Below, in pieces: positions 50,195 through 61,129 of a stretch of DNA of 64,000 bases; positions within the stretch are counted from its first letter, which is position 1; the number at the start of each line of letters is the position of its first letter. The stretch is from the NCBI GenBank assembly GCA_016806645.1, contig JACSYO010000170.1, forward strand, positions 388,501 to 452,500. Direction: 5' to 3'. A program made the translations under genes and the position numbers. The stretch comes from Ophiodon elongatus (lineage: Eukaryota; Chordata; Actinopteri; Perciformes; Hexagrammidae). The notes below the pieces were generated by a model. That model was not told where the DNA came from. It did not search any database and worked only from the letters and a program-made list of their open reading frames with translations.

Positions 50195-51140
50195 TGGAAC
50201 AGGCCTCTCTGTGGGACAGGCCCCTCTGTGTGGGACAGGCCTCTCTGTGGGACAGGCCCCTCTGTGTGGGACAGGCCCCTGTGTGGGACAGGCCTCTGTG
50301 TGGGACAGGCCTCTCTGTGGGATAGGCCCCTGTGTGGGATAGGCCTCTGTGTGGGACAGGCCCCTGTGTGGGATAGGCCTCTCTCTGTGGGACAGGCCTC
50401 TGTGTGGGATAGGCCCCTGTGTGGGATAGGCCTCTGTGTGGGACAGGCCCCTGTGTGGGATAGGCTCCTGTGGGACAGGCCCTGTGTGGGACAGGCCCCT
50501 GTGTGGGACAGCCCTGTGGGACAGGCCTCTGTGTGGGACAGGCCTCTGTGTGGGACAGGCCCCTGTGTGGGACAGGCCTCTGTGTGGGACAGGCCTCTGT
50601 GTGGGAGGCCCCTGTGTGGGACAGGCCTCTGTGTGGGACAGGCCCCTCTGTGTGGGACAGGCCCCTCTGTGTGGGACAGGCCTCTGTGTGGGACAGGCAC
50701 CTGTGTGGGACAGGCCTCTGTGTGGGACAGGCCCCTGTGTGGGACAGGCCTCTCTGTGTGGGACAGGCCTCTCTGTGGGACAGGCCTCTCTGTGGGACAG
50801 GCCTCTGTGTGGGACAGGCCCCTCTGTGGGACAGGCCTCTCTGTGGGACAGGCCTCTGTGTGGGACAGGCCTCTCTGTGTGGGACAGGCCTCTGTGTGGG
50901 ACAGGCCTCTGTGTGGGACAGGCCTCTCTGTGGGACAGGCCTCTGTGTGGGACAGGCCTCTGTGTGGGACAGGCCTCTCTGTGGGACAGGCCTCTCTGTG
51001 GGACAGGCCTCTCTGTGTGGGACAGGCCTCTCTGTGTGGGACAGGCCTCTCTGTGGGACAGGCCTCTGTGTGGGACAGGCCCCTCTGTGGGACAGGCCTC
51101 TGTGTGGGACAGGCCCCTCTGTGGGACAGGCCTCTCTGTG
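50195..51140. repeat. GC-rich 17/19-bp minisatellite
   Basis: More than 50 head-to-tail units of the type 'gggacaggcctctgtgt' (17 bp), alternating with 19-bp 'gggacaggcctctctgtgt' and with CCC/CCT and GGGATAGG variants. Open frames of 240-370 codons on both strands (Trp-Asp-Arg-Pro-Leu-Cys or Thr-Glu-Ala-Cys-Pro repeats) arise because most units carry no stop in any phase; they are not genes. Confidence 0.96.
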
Positions 51141-52309
51141 GACGCCTGCTGAAGGTCAAAGGCTCCTCTCACAAATAGACACAACTCTGCTCAGTGAGCG
51201 AGGGAGGAGAAGGGAAGGAAAATGAAAAGTGGTCTAAACAGAAATGTAAAGAGGTGAAGCGCTTCAGAGGAGAAGAGACGGGCAGGCAGAGAGCGAAACC
51301 AACCAAAAAAGGGAACAAGAACAAATAATAGTTATGGCTGCCATAAGAATCGGCACACTAAATATGCGAAGAGAAGTGTTGGGATTAATGCAAACTTTAT
51401 TACCTTACCTCACCTCACTGATTCCCATTTCATCATTGCTGAGAAATAAAGGAGAGCGAGAGTCTGACTGAAGAAAGAGAAGCAGAGAAGCACAGAGAGG
51501 ATTGAGGAAACATGGAGGGATGAAAATGAAAATGCAATGAAGGGGGGAGGGGGAGGGGCATCAGTGATGGAAGAGGAGGGAGCTCGGGGCTCGTTCACTT
51601 GAATGGCTCGTTATATTACGCCTGCCAGCATTTCCTCTTTTTTTTGCAAAAGGCACCACTTGAGACGCCTCTACGCAGCAGAGAAAAGTATGGAATTCGA
51701 TTTTAGTTTTTTTCCAGGGCTGGATAAGTTTGGAAAAAAAGAAAAGAGAGAATTGGACAAATGTTTGTTTTCAGACTATTGCCTCTGTTCTGTTATTCTG
51801 AAATATAAAATTCAGAATAAATAAAAAATGGCTTGATGGCTTCGACAAGCAAGGCAGGAAGTAGCCGATGGCGTGCGACGCAAAGACAACGGACTTTAGT
51901 TGTTTATTTTTTTATCCTCGTGGTAGAACAAGATGAAGTCCCTTCTGCTGCTGTAGAAGATTTACCGGTATCTACATTTACATGACAAACGGAATAACAA
52001 CCGTTTGTCTGGGTTTGGTAACGTACTGTACATGTTAACAGTTGGGTTGTAAAACCGTTTGTTTACGTAATAAACATCCAGATGTTTGTGCTCAGCTGTC
52101 AAATATGATCTGAAAATGATCTGCTGAGAAGATCTGAGTCTGGAAAAGGGTGAAACTTTGGAAAGAAACATGTGTAGCAACCTTGAATGAAACCCACTTA
52201 TTTTGATCCCCAGTCAAACCGTTGAATAGACGCTGTGTGCCACCCACGGTTCTGAAAAAAAACTGAAAGTCAAATTGGAAAATGAATATTCGATTGTGAA
52301 AAAAGAAAT

Positions 52310-52455
52310 GGACTAATCGATTAGTTGATGTAATCGACAGATGTGTAAAACTGAGTTTCCCCACCAAGAAGAAAGCTTCACTTTAAATATTGTACGTAAA
52401 GAGATGTGCTCACATGATGTAAAATAGTCATTCATCATAAAAAAAGCATTTCAAA
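52310..52455 (+). repeat. Diverged relative of the hAT-like insertion at 61403
   Basis: It shares an ordered series of short blocks with 61430-61625: acgacagat/tcgacagat, aaac(t/c)gagttt, cactttaaat, agagatgtgctca, and the terminal gcatt-A-rich segment. Ends and target duplication were not resolved. Confidence 0.5.
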
Positions 52456-52668
52456 ACAAAACAAATAGACTAATCAAAGAAGGGGGGAGGGGGGGCAATA
52501 GAAAATAGAAACAAAGGAAACATAATGCAGAAAAATAGTTCGAACATAGATTTTTTAATTTTTTATTTGGAACAAATGCTCATATGTTTTTGACCAACTG
52601 TGCAGAAGATGCATGACTACATGTGTTGCTAACGTGTGGTTGACCTCTGTGTGACCCCGTGTCTGCAG

Positions 52669-52827
52669 CTGGACCTCTGGTACGTCATCCTGAACGGGGC
52701 GGTGGAGATCAGCCACCCGGAGGCCCGAGTGGAGAGCCTCTGCATGGGCAACAGCTTCGGCATCTCGCCCTCTTTGGACAAGCAGTACATGAACGGGGAG
52801 GTCCGCACCAAGGGGGACGACTGCCAG
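52669..52827 (+). CDS. rapgef6: rapgef6 exon: CNB-like domain core
   Basis: Its 53 codons run LDLWYVILNGAVEISHPEAR, then ESLCMGNSFGISPSLDKQYM, and end VRTKGDDCQ. Human RAPGEF6 reads LDSWYVILNGTVEISHPDGK and MGNSFGITPTLDKQYM. The phosphate-binding cassette lacks the Glu and PRAA-Arg pattern that contacts cAMP in true receptors, in line with PDZ-GEFs not being classical cAMP sensors. Phase 0 at both ends; acceptor ctgcag, donor gtaaca. Confidence 0.96.
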
Positions 52828-53704
52828 GTAACAGCACTCATCAAGTCATATCATACAGGCGTACATTATTACCAACGTCCTTCAACTAACGAATGGGAAG
52901 GTTTTAATGCAAAGTTAACTCCATTCCTTCTTAATCTCTTTGTTTGACTACAGTGTAGAAGTTTGCAACCAGAACTAAATAATGTGCACGCGTCAATTAA
53001 GAGATGCACATTTGTGTTAATCATGAAACCCTTTTTTAAAAGTCATAATCTCGGTATGTAAAAGAAGTCTATTGCTGTGCTTAGAGCAGTCAGACGTGTT
53101 CACAAATAGCCGTGCCGGTTTCCTCTCACATGAAGCTCGATATAGAGCTGCTAGTGCAGTGAAAGAGTTCACAAAGGTCAAAGGAGCCTGCCTTGTAGTC
53201 GTGGTAGCTGCCCCTCCTCCCCCTCCCTCTGTCCACACTGCCCGGTTCCCTCCAATGCGGCGCATCACTTCCTGTCTTCTGACACGCACAGGAAGTTGCA
53301 GAGCTATAGTCAGTCAGCTTTTTTTTATAGTCAGCTTTAGTCAGTGAGTGACGGGCGCCGTAGAGAAGTGAGGACTCTCCTCTCTCCGCTGACAGAATGG
53401 GAAGTGGCCTCGGTGTCCCGGCGAAGAGAAGGATGTCACCGAGCAATGGCAAGTAGAGCAGAGTCTGGACCACCGTTGGTTCTTAAATTGAGCCCGATTT
53501 AATCCAGTTCAGCCGGTGAGAGAAGTAGAGTAGTGGGCCCTCCCTTCCCTCGCCCCCCCCCTCCCCTCGGCCCGTCCCATGCCGCTCTCGGCCCGCCACC
53601 ATGCCGCCTCCCCTCTGCTGCTGTTCGACTACCCGACCGTGGTGCCGAGCAGCGTCTTCCTCTACTACAAACTGACCCGCGTCCCCCATGTCGTCCTCGA
53701 CCAG
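52828..53704. other. Intron
   Basis: This 877-bp intron contains no repeats or exons of note. The last 130 bp before the acceptor are C-rich and open in frame with the next exon. Confidence 0.8.
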
Positions 53705-53857
53705 TTCGTGTGCGTGGCCCAGGAGGACTACTGGCGCATCCTCAACCACGTGGAGAAGAACACGCACAAGGTGGAGGAGGAGGGCGAGATCGTGATGGTG
53801 AAGGAGCACCGCGAGCTGGACCGCAGCGGCACCAGGAAGGGACACATCGTCATCAAG
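53705..53857 (+). CDS. rapgef6: rapgef6 exon: end of CNB-like domain, HIVIK
   Basis: Its 51 codons run FVCVAQEDYWRILNHVEKNT, HKVEEEGEIVMVKEHRELDR, then SGTRKGHIVIK, nearly identical to human RAPGEF6. YWRILNH is diagnostic against RAPGEF2 (YCRILNQ). The acceptor is gaccag and the donor gtgagt; phase 0 at both ends. The segment carries the C-terminal helix of the CNB fold and leads into the REM domain. Confidence 0.96.
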
Positions 53858-54039
53858 GTGAGTGGGCTTTCCTTCAAGGGTTCGACCCGGGTTCAAGGGA
53901 GCTCTTGTAGTCCCAGAGGGGTTTCTGCTCTGCTCCGACCCCCATGGATAAGATCAATAAAGCAACACTTTAGTTTCTGTAGAAGAAACAAATCCAATGC
54001 AGCTCGGACTTCAAACGTCGGGTCAAGTTAGACAGCGAG

Positions 54040-54064
54040 GACTTCTTCTTCTTCTTCTTCTTCG

Positions 54065-54095
<31 letters not shown>

Positions 54096-54182
54096 CTTCT
54101 TCTTTTTCTTGTTCTATTTCTTGTTCTATTTCTTGTTCTATTTCTTGTTCTATTTCTTGTTCTTATTCTTCTTCTTCTTCTA
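54040..54182. repeat. (CTT)n followed by a 15-bp tandem repeat
   Basis: A CTT run (about 54040-54102) passes into four copies of 'tttcttgttctat'-type units, then back to CTT. Confidence 0.94.
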
Positions 54183-55308
54183 TAAGAGCAACAAACTGTT
54201 ATATTTGAGAGCGCTGCAGCTTTGCTGATTTATTTTTAATTCAAGATGAATTCGTGGTGATCGTGTGCCCGTCCCGAGCAGGAATGCTAACACTCACTGT
54301 TGGGAAATCTTGTTTCTTGTCACGCCGCCTCAATGTTGTTGTTGTTGTTGTTGTTGTAGTAATCATATAGTGAATATGTGCTGTCTTGTAATTTTGTTTT
54401 TTATACTACAGATGTAAATGAGCTTGTTCGCTAACTCTAAATAAATAACATTGATCAAGATGCAAAATAAAAAGAGGAGACGGACACCAGGACGGGTTGT
54501 GGTTTGGTTAAGCTGCTAATAACTTTTTGGCTTTAAAAGACTAACCTCTTAAAGCGTGAAGTTTTCCTCCTTTTGTTCATTATTAAGTACCAAAGACGCT
54601 GCAATGCTTTGGATTGATTAGAGTACCGACTCGCATCTTGCTAAAAAAAACATCAATGCGGCTGCTCGGAGTTCCGTTAGCCGGAGCATCTTTCTCGTGC
54701 GCTCCAAGGTCTTTTGATCCCCCCTCCCCCCCCCCCCCTTCCCCCCGAGCCTCCAGAGGCAGCAGGGTATTGATCAGATAATGGGCCTGAATGATTCTCC
54801 TGGCCGAAGGCTCCGAGGAAGGCTGTCGGCTCCAGAACACATCCAGTGGAGATGACTCTATTCACGAGTGTTTGCGTTTCTTCTTTTGGCTTAGCGCCTG
54901 TTTTTTAATGACAAAAGTGAATGCCTTTCTAGTTTCTGTTCCCTGTGAGATGAATCATTTCCCCCAAGAAACCTCGGCTCTGATGACACTGACAAACTCG
55001 CCGAGACCGCAAGAGGAGAGTTTACGTGTCTCGGACGTTCTGCTGCTAATTAATAACAATTAAAAGATCCAGACATGGAAATCCAAAAGGTTGTCCCAAA
55101 CAATAAGCATCGCCCGGTGGGCTGGTAAATCTCACTGGTCTCAGATGAAGACAAATGTTCAAATAATAATTACACATAGTTTCTTTTCTGGAGCTGATGA
55201 TGAAAGTAGCCTTCTTATATATTGTGTTGTTTTACTTCTGTTCTGCTCTATAGTGGAACTAAACTTTAAGCGTGAGTCATCTCGCTTCCTTCTCATCTCT
55301 GCTGAGAG

Positions 55309-55620
55309 TAGAGCTGCAAGCAACGCTTCTTTTACTCAGTCAGTCGCTGTACATTGTCCATTAATCTCTCAATTATTTCCTCGATCAATCCATTAGTTGT
55401 CTGGTCTATGAAATGGTGAAACATGTGGAGACGACGTCCTCTAATGTCTCGTTGTGTCCACGACTCAAAGATATTCAGCTCACTGTCACAGAAGAGTAAA
55501 TAAAAGCAGAATAATGTTCACGTTTAGGAAGCTGCAATCAGAGAACTTTTACTTTTATTTTCTTCAGAAGTCGAACAAACCGATGAATCGGTTGTCAAAA
55601 ATAGTTGCAGATTAATTTAA
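55309..55620 (+). mobile_element. hAT-like MITE, related to 28928-29255 but in the opposite orientation
   Basis: It starts 'tagagctgcaagcaac' and contains 'ccacgactcaaagatattca' and 'ctcactgtcacagaagagta', ending near 'aaaatagttgcagattaa'. These blocks match the reverse complement of the 28928-29255 element. The right-hand boundary and target duplication are unclear. Confidence 0.55.
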
Positions 55621-55908
55621 TGTTTGTCGGCAAATCGATCGCTGGAGTTGAGAGTTGCACATGCTCAGTTATTAGGTGAAGACGAAGCCAGCAGACGGGA
55701 GTTTAGTGGACAAAACTCCAAAACGTGGATTTTATCCACAAGTTTGAGAGCGAGGCGGATAAAACATGACAATAATCTTTGATAAGTCTTTGATAACCAC
55801 GAATAAATAAAACTATTTGTATAGAGGAGAGAAAATTATTCCATGTCGATTGTTCTTTTATAGAAATGCAGACAAGATGTGATAGCTCAGCAAACAAGTG
55901 CCTGAGGG

Positions 55909-56017
<109 letters not shown>

Positions 56018-56271
56018 GATGGCTGACTGACAGCTCAGTTCAATAGCTGCATCTTTACAGTCTTTGTCCTTGTCACTTTTATGATTTATCTCGACATAAT
56101 TTATTCAAATTGGTGTGTACATGAGCTCTTGTGTGTGTGTGTGTACAGTTTGTATGTGTGTGTGTGTGTGTATAGATTATGTGGGTCCTTGTGTCGTTCC
56201 AGCCGTCTTACACGTGTTTGCGTGAGTGTGTGGCTACATTTTTACCGCGTGTATCCCCCCCCGATCCCCAG

Positions 56272-56436
56272 GGGACCCCGGAGCGCCTGATCATGCACCT
56301 GGTGGAGGAGCCGTCGGTGGTGGACCCCACCTACATCGAGGACTTCCTGCTGACCTACAGGACCTTCCTGTCCAATCCCATGGATGTCGGCAAGAAACTG
56401 CTGGAGTGGTTCCACGTGGACAACCTCCGGGACACG
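56272..56436 (+). CDS. rapgef6: rapgef6 exon: RasGEF N-terminal (REM) domain, first part
   Basis: Its 55 codons run GTPERLIMHLVEEPSVVDPT, YIEDFLLTYRTFLSNPMDVG, then KKLLEWFHVDNLRDT. FLLTYRTF is the hallmark of the REM helices that support the catalytic RasGEF domain. Human RAPGEF6 reads ATPERLIMHLIEE and YIEDFLLTYRTFLESPLDVG. Phase 0 at both ends; acceptor cccag, donor gtgagt. Confidence 0.96.
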
Positions 56437-57739
56437 GTGAGTTGGAGGCGATGGAGTTTCTCGTGTCTGCACAGGTGAAGAGTTACGAAGCGAGAGTGGA
56501 CGTGAGAGGTCGAGTCGGCCGGGACTGTGGAGGTGGAGGTGTGTGTGTGTGGAGGTGTGGAGGTAAAGGCTGCAGGGTACGCATACCAAGCAGGACCTGT
56601 ATCTGCTGCGCACGCTTTCACACGTGCACGTCTCCGACGACGCCGGCCATCAGCGCTGCTAATGTTCTGTATTCATGCACGTCGATGGCAATCTGATGAG
56701 CCGCTCGCACGCCGGTCGATACGAGTTCAGCCAGCTCAGCTGTCCTTGAGCCCGGCAGCGATTTGTTCCCGTCCGACACTCCCCTTTTGTCCACCACGCT
56801 TTAACCCGAGATTAGTCTCGTACTGTCGATAGTCTTCATGCGGCCGTCATTCAGGCTCATAATCTTCAGCCCCCAGTTACGCAGGATCGAATCCCGCGCA
56901 GGACGAGGGAGGGAGGCTGCGGAAGGGGAGGTGGCGAAAGAAATCAAAGAGAGAAGTGAACGTTGATTAATCGATGCGCTGGTCGCCGACTCTGACCTTT
57001 TGCAAAGGTTAGAACGATGTTACCGCTCGTGTAAATTAGCAGGAATAATTGTTTTCCTAAAAGCCCTTTGCTTTGGGTTTTTCTTCTGATTACTGTGGGA
57101 CAAAATGCAGCAGTCAACCGGTGGTTAAACATCTTCTCTGCAGCCATGCACACGGTCATTATTTAGCCTCCCTGCTGTTTCCCATGTTTTACGGCGACTA
57201 GTGAGACATTTTATTTTCATGATCTGAATAGAAAGTCAAATTTGACCATTTGGCCCACGGAGCCTCGGTGATGCTGACCGCACGGCCGGTCGCGTGTAAT
57301 CTAATGTTTTCTCCTCGGGTCGACCAACATTCTCTCCTCTAGAGATGAAAATGATCTTTTGACAGTATATTATATTACATTACTTCAGTTTAGATTTCTA
57401 TATCTGTAGAACAGGTCACAGACGTGACATTTTCTTTCTTTTTATATTTATTTTTAATTCAACACTTCCTGTTTCCATTTCACAAATAATCCCTTCCTTT
57501 GTTTGCACAAAGCTTTTATTCTGAAATATTTGCGGGGCAGTGTCGTGGAAAATGCATCGACTTGCACGTCTTTTAATTGCAGTTATTATTTACAGATGAG
57601 GACGCGCTTCTTTACCTTTTTTCTGTCTAAAATAAATAGCATTGGACAGAATTGTGACGGGAACTGTGCGAAAAGAAGTGTATTGTTTCGTGGCTCCGCT
57701 AAATAAAGCCCCCCCCTCTCCCCTCTTTGTGTCTCACAG
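56437..57739. other. Intron
   Basis: This 1.3-kb intron has a short TG/GGAGGTG patch at about 56530-56560 and no recognised exon or transposon. Confidence 0.8.
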
Positions 57740-57847
57740 GTAACGAGAATAGTGCTGCTGTGGGTCAACAACCACTTCAATGACTTCGAGGGTGACCCGG
57801 CCATGACCCACTTCCTGGAGGACTTTGAGAAACACCTAGAAACCACG
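57740..57847 (+). CDS. rapgef6: rapgef6 exon: REM domain, second part
   Basis: Its 36 codons run VTRIVLLWVNNHFNDFEGDP, AMTHFLEDFEKHLETT. This is the conserved LLWVNNHFNDFEGDPAM motif of the family's REM domain. The acceptor is ctcacag at 57739 and the donor gtgaaa at 57848, weaker than the other donors in the gene. Phase 0 at both ends. Confidence 0.96.
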
Positions 57848-57997
57848 GTGAAATCAAACATCCATTTAAACTTAGTTTTTATTTTTGTTCGGCGCAGTTG
57901 GTTAATTTTACATGCAGCCCAATACCTTGACAGATCAAACGTTAAAATGCAAGACTCCCCCGAGCTCATCACCCCCCCACCCCCTTCTCCCTGTCAG
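57848..57997 (+). other. rapgef6: Short 150-bp in-frame, stop-free intron
   Basis: The intron is exactly 50 codons long and contains no stop in the frame of the flanking exons, with a non-optimal gtgaaa donor. Retention would insert 50 residues (hydrophobic, then Pro-rich PPPPSP) between the REM and PDZ domains without disrupting the frame. Confidence 0.75.
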
Positions 57998-58201
57998 AAA
58001 ATGAAGGGCCACTTGCGGCTGCTGAACATCGCGTGTGCAGCCAAGGCCAAGTGGAGGCAGATCACCCTGCAGAAGGCGTCCAGGGAGTCGCCGCTCTACT
58101 TCAGCGTGCAGGGCGGCAGCGAGAGAGGCTTCGGCATCTTCGTGGAGTCGGTGGAAGTCGGGAGCAAGGCTGCAGAGGCCGGACTCAAACGGGGAGATCA
58201 G
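57998..58201 (+). CDS. rapgef6: rapgef6 exon: REM-PDZ linker and PDZ domain start
   Basis: Its 68 codons begin KMKGHLRLLNIACAAKAKWR, continue QITLQKASRESPLYFSVQGG and end GFGIFVESVEVGSKAAEAGL, KRGDQ. The PDZ domain begins about ITLQKAS; its carboxylate-binding loop reads GFGIFV, equivalent to the GLGF motif. AKWRQ separates it from RAPGEF2 (AKRRL). Phase 0 at both ends; acceptor ctgtcag, donor gtgaga. Confidence 0.96.
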
Positions 58202-59059
58202 GTGAGAGGCCACAACAGAGTGGTACGATCAGATGTGATACTTTGCTGCCTTTCTATGACAGTTGAGAAAAAACACTTATCCAGTTCGTGTGTGTTTCAA
58301 CCTGAGAAGTCATGAAAAAGTTACAAGGAACTTTCATTTAGTGATGATTCTGACGGTCCCTGTGGACTAAAGTGGTCGTGTCTCTGAGCACCAGAGTCCC
58401 TTCCACCAGAAAACAGCTTCAGGATAAGAAGAGGGTTTGATCAGAGATGTGAACTTAGAGACCTCCTTCAGAGAGGAGAGAACCCTTCACGTGTTCACTA
58501 TCTCCTCAGCACCTCGTCGGCCACGGTGTTTTCAGTGGAGTGGTTAAATAAAAGCCTCTCCTGAGTCTACAACACTCCTCTCGAGGACTCTGAGAGTCTG
58601 AGAAAAGAGAGGAAACCTCCACATTTAGGAAAGAAGACACATTCTGTCTCAGTCTTTACTTCTGGTTAAATAAAGTATAAATAAAACAGAAAAGGGGAAA
58701 CGGGTATAGTTAAAGTTAATATACTCTGGAGTCTAGAGCAGCGGTTCTCAACCTTTTCCGTGACGAGGATCCCTAAATTACCTAGTAGGTCACGGAGCCC
58801 CATCTGATGAGATTTCGCTTCAGGGACCTCCATCTGAAAAGATTTAGGTTGTTTGATCTGATTAAAACCTGAATGATATTGTTGTCAAGTACAGTTGAGG
58901 AGATAATCGTAAAGGAAGTTAAACATATGAACCTTTTGTAAGCGAAACACAACGCAGCTCATGTGTCTCAGATTTCAGTCAAGAATATAAGTTAGTTCGA
59001 TGTTTATTTATTTTTTATTCCTGCTATAAATGTAGTCATTTCTGTGCGTCTCGTTTCAG
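58202..59059. other. Intron
   Basis: This 858-bp intron carries a fragment beginning 'cagcggttctcaacc' at about 58740-58860 that resembles a hAT Charlie-type end. No other feature was seen. Confidence 0.75.
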
Positions 59060-59168
59060 ATCATGGAGATCAATGGTCAGAACTTTGAGAACATCTCCTT
59101 CTCCAAAGCTGTGGACATCCTGAGGAACAACACTCACCTCTCTGTCACGGTCAAGACCAACATATTCG
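59060..59168 (+). CDS. rapgef6: rapgef6 exon: PDZ domain, second half
   Basis: It encodes IMEINGQNFENISFSKAVDI, LRNNTHLSVTVKTNIF plus the first base of Val. This is the end of the PDZ domain, including the helix whose first position contacts the ligand at -2. Human RAPGEF6 reads IMEVNGQNFENITFMKAVEI. The acceptor is gtttcag, the donor gtgagc; it ends in phase 1 before a 91-bp intron. Confidence 0.96.
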
Positions 59169-59259
59169 GTGAGCGGAGCCCGAGTATTTTTTACTCTCAC
59201 ACTGTCGCACGTTGGGTCTCTCTACTTCACGCCAGTTGTCATGGTTTCTCTCCGTCTAG

Positions 59260-59503
59260 TCTTCAAAGAGCTCCTCAGCAGGATCCTGCACGAGAAGAAG
59301 AACGGCGGCCCTCACATTCCCAAGATCCAGGAGAAAAAGGGCAACCGCTTCTCCATCTCCGACCTCCCCGGAGACATGGAGTTCTCCTCGGACCACAAGA
59401 GCACCAGGAAGATGAAGGCCAACACCGTGTCCGGAGGACGGAACAAGATCCGGAAGATGCTGGAGAAGACGCGCTTCAGCATCCTGCCGCCCAAACCGTT
59501 CAG
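59260..59503 (+). CDS. rapgef6: rapgef6 exon: basic PDZ-RA linker
   Basis: It starts (V)FKELLSRILHEKKNGGPH, continues with IPKIQEKKGNRFSISDLPGD, a KANTVSGGRNKIRKMLEKTR stretch and ends FSILPPKPF plus two bases of the next codon. Human RAPGEF6 has KANTVSGGRNKIRKILDKTR and FSILPPKLFS. The acceptor is gtctag at 59259, the donor gtgaga at 59504 (phase 2). It is the last conserved exon in the window. Confidence 0.96.
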
Positions 59504-60941
59504 GTGAGAGGACTGAAGAGAGCTGTACACTGTGTAGTGTACAGCTTTCACCACAACAGGGAGGCTCTGTGGGCCGAACCAAGACGGCTCTTTCAGACCA
59601 GATCCACTCCTTCTCTTCTTACCTTTCACAATAAAAGCCCGAGACATATACACTGTAACAAGTCAAATTCAAGCATTTTGCTTAAAGGAAAACTCAATAA
59701 AATATCTTGCAGTAGCTTCAGGCTGTACAACGGTTCACCTCAGACAGACTGGATCCTGGTAGTTGGTCCTCTGCCTGCTCAAATCTATTCCAACCTTTTA
59801 TAGTAAAAGTGCTGCAACTGTTGTAAATTTCACCGTACATGTCGTCTCTGAACTCCAGTCTTGTGTTTCAAGTTGCTAATCAAACTACAAACAACGAGCA
59901 GCCCCCCCCCCAAAAACAAACCCATTTATTCCAGGTTTTAAACGATCAGTAGCGTGAGTTCACATGGACTTAGCTTCCAGCTGGCCCACAATCCGCTCCA
60001 ACTGGATCGCTCTGCTGTCTCTGCATCGGTGTTGTAGCAAGCTGTGACCATCTGCGGGCAGGAAATGTTGGAGCCCTGAGCAGAATCTTTAGCCGCTCGC
60101 TTTGCCTCTGAACTGAACCACTTCCTGCACCTCAGGAGGAGATGGAGAGCAGCGCGGCTCGTATGAGCAGGAAATGGATGAATCCTACCCAACTTCTGAC
60201 TTCAATTCTCACCTCTGTTCATTGGACAGCGGTGGTACGCAGCGAAAAGCTTCCGATTTCAACATTGCTCTGAAAATTATCCCATTTCACTCCGCCTTCA
60301 GCCGCCGTTCCAGACTTATCGCGTAAGACGTAAAAGGCGCCATCATCAGCATATAACCGCCGCCGCCGCCCGTAACCGGCCAAGGCTCAGATTCAATATT
60401 CCGCCCGTAATGCGCCGAGTCAGGACTGGATTTCATTTCATTTCATGCTTCTCCAGGCCTCATTAAACTCCACAGTGTCAGCGTACAAAGAGAAGACGCT
60501 GCCCCCCCCCCCCCACCCCCACCCCCCGTTAATTACAGAGCTAACCGTCTCGCGAAACACACAAACACTCGCCCAGACGGTCTCCCTCACTTTCCTTCCT
60601 CACTGCCACCGGTTTCCAGCTCAATAATCATGACAGGCTTCTTAGGAAGCTGATTGCGTGTCCGTCTCATGACTCGGCTTCCGATGGCCCTCTGCTGCGT
60701 TCCATTCAACGAAAAACCAAACGAGGGCTCTCGTTGTTTTTTTCGGTGGTTTTTCCGGTCGGCAGCGTTCAAACCGCCGTTTGGTTCAAAGCGATCGGAG
60801 GCTGATTAAAGGGACGGGGGATGAGACGGGCGGTTTGGGTCAATTGGGATGAATCAGGGCCTGTTGGAGATTTAGAGTTGTCTACTGGGTGTGTGTGTGG
60901 ACCAAAGGGACGGGCTGCTCTTAAGACAATGCAGTTTTAAA

Positions 60942-60981
<40 letters not shown>
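60942..60981. repeat. (CA)n microsatellite
   Basis: This is a pure CA run of about 40 bp. Confidence 0.96.
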
Positions 60982-60986
<5 letters not shown>

Positions 60987-61129
60987 CCCAGACTCACTGC
61001 CATTTTAAAGCTCTGAAGGATGCCATGGGGCAGTCTAGATGAAAGGGAGACACTCCAGGGGAATAAGGTAGAACAAAAATATACGAATCAATATCTCCTT
61101 GAATCTTCCCCATTTGATTTATTTTTATT

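Larger units (their letters stand above)
49291..52668. other. Intron with TA block and 17/19-bp minisatellite
   Basis: It holds a TA-rich block (49562-49870), the GC-rich minisatellite (50195-51140) and a diverged hAT-related fragment (about 52310-52455). Nothing is recognised in 51150-52300. Confidence 0.8.

Noticed and set aside
50081..51225. Overlapping frames of 240-370 codons on both strands, resembling repeat proteins
   Set aside because: They come from a minisatellite whose 17/19-bp units mostly lack stops in all phases; there is no start context, splice signal or family match.
53579..53704. In-frame open stretch with an ATG just before the exon at 53705, a possible internal start
   Set aside because: The context is weak (C at -3), homology begins exactly at the acceptor, and the extra residues match nothing in the family; chance openness of a C-rich intron end is simpler.
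56828..56905. tRNA-Met-like string (ctcataatct, later gatcgaatccc)
   Set aside because: The anticodon-like loop and T-loop-like motif are about 8 bases too far apart, the anticodon stem pairs at only about 3 of 5 positions, and no acceptor stem forms. At best a degraded tRNA-derived fragment.
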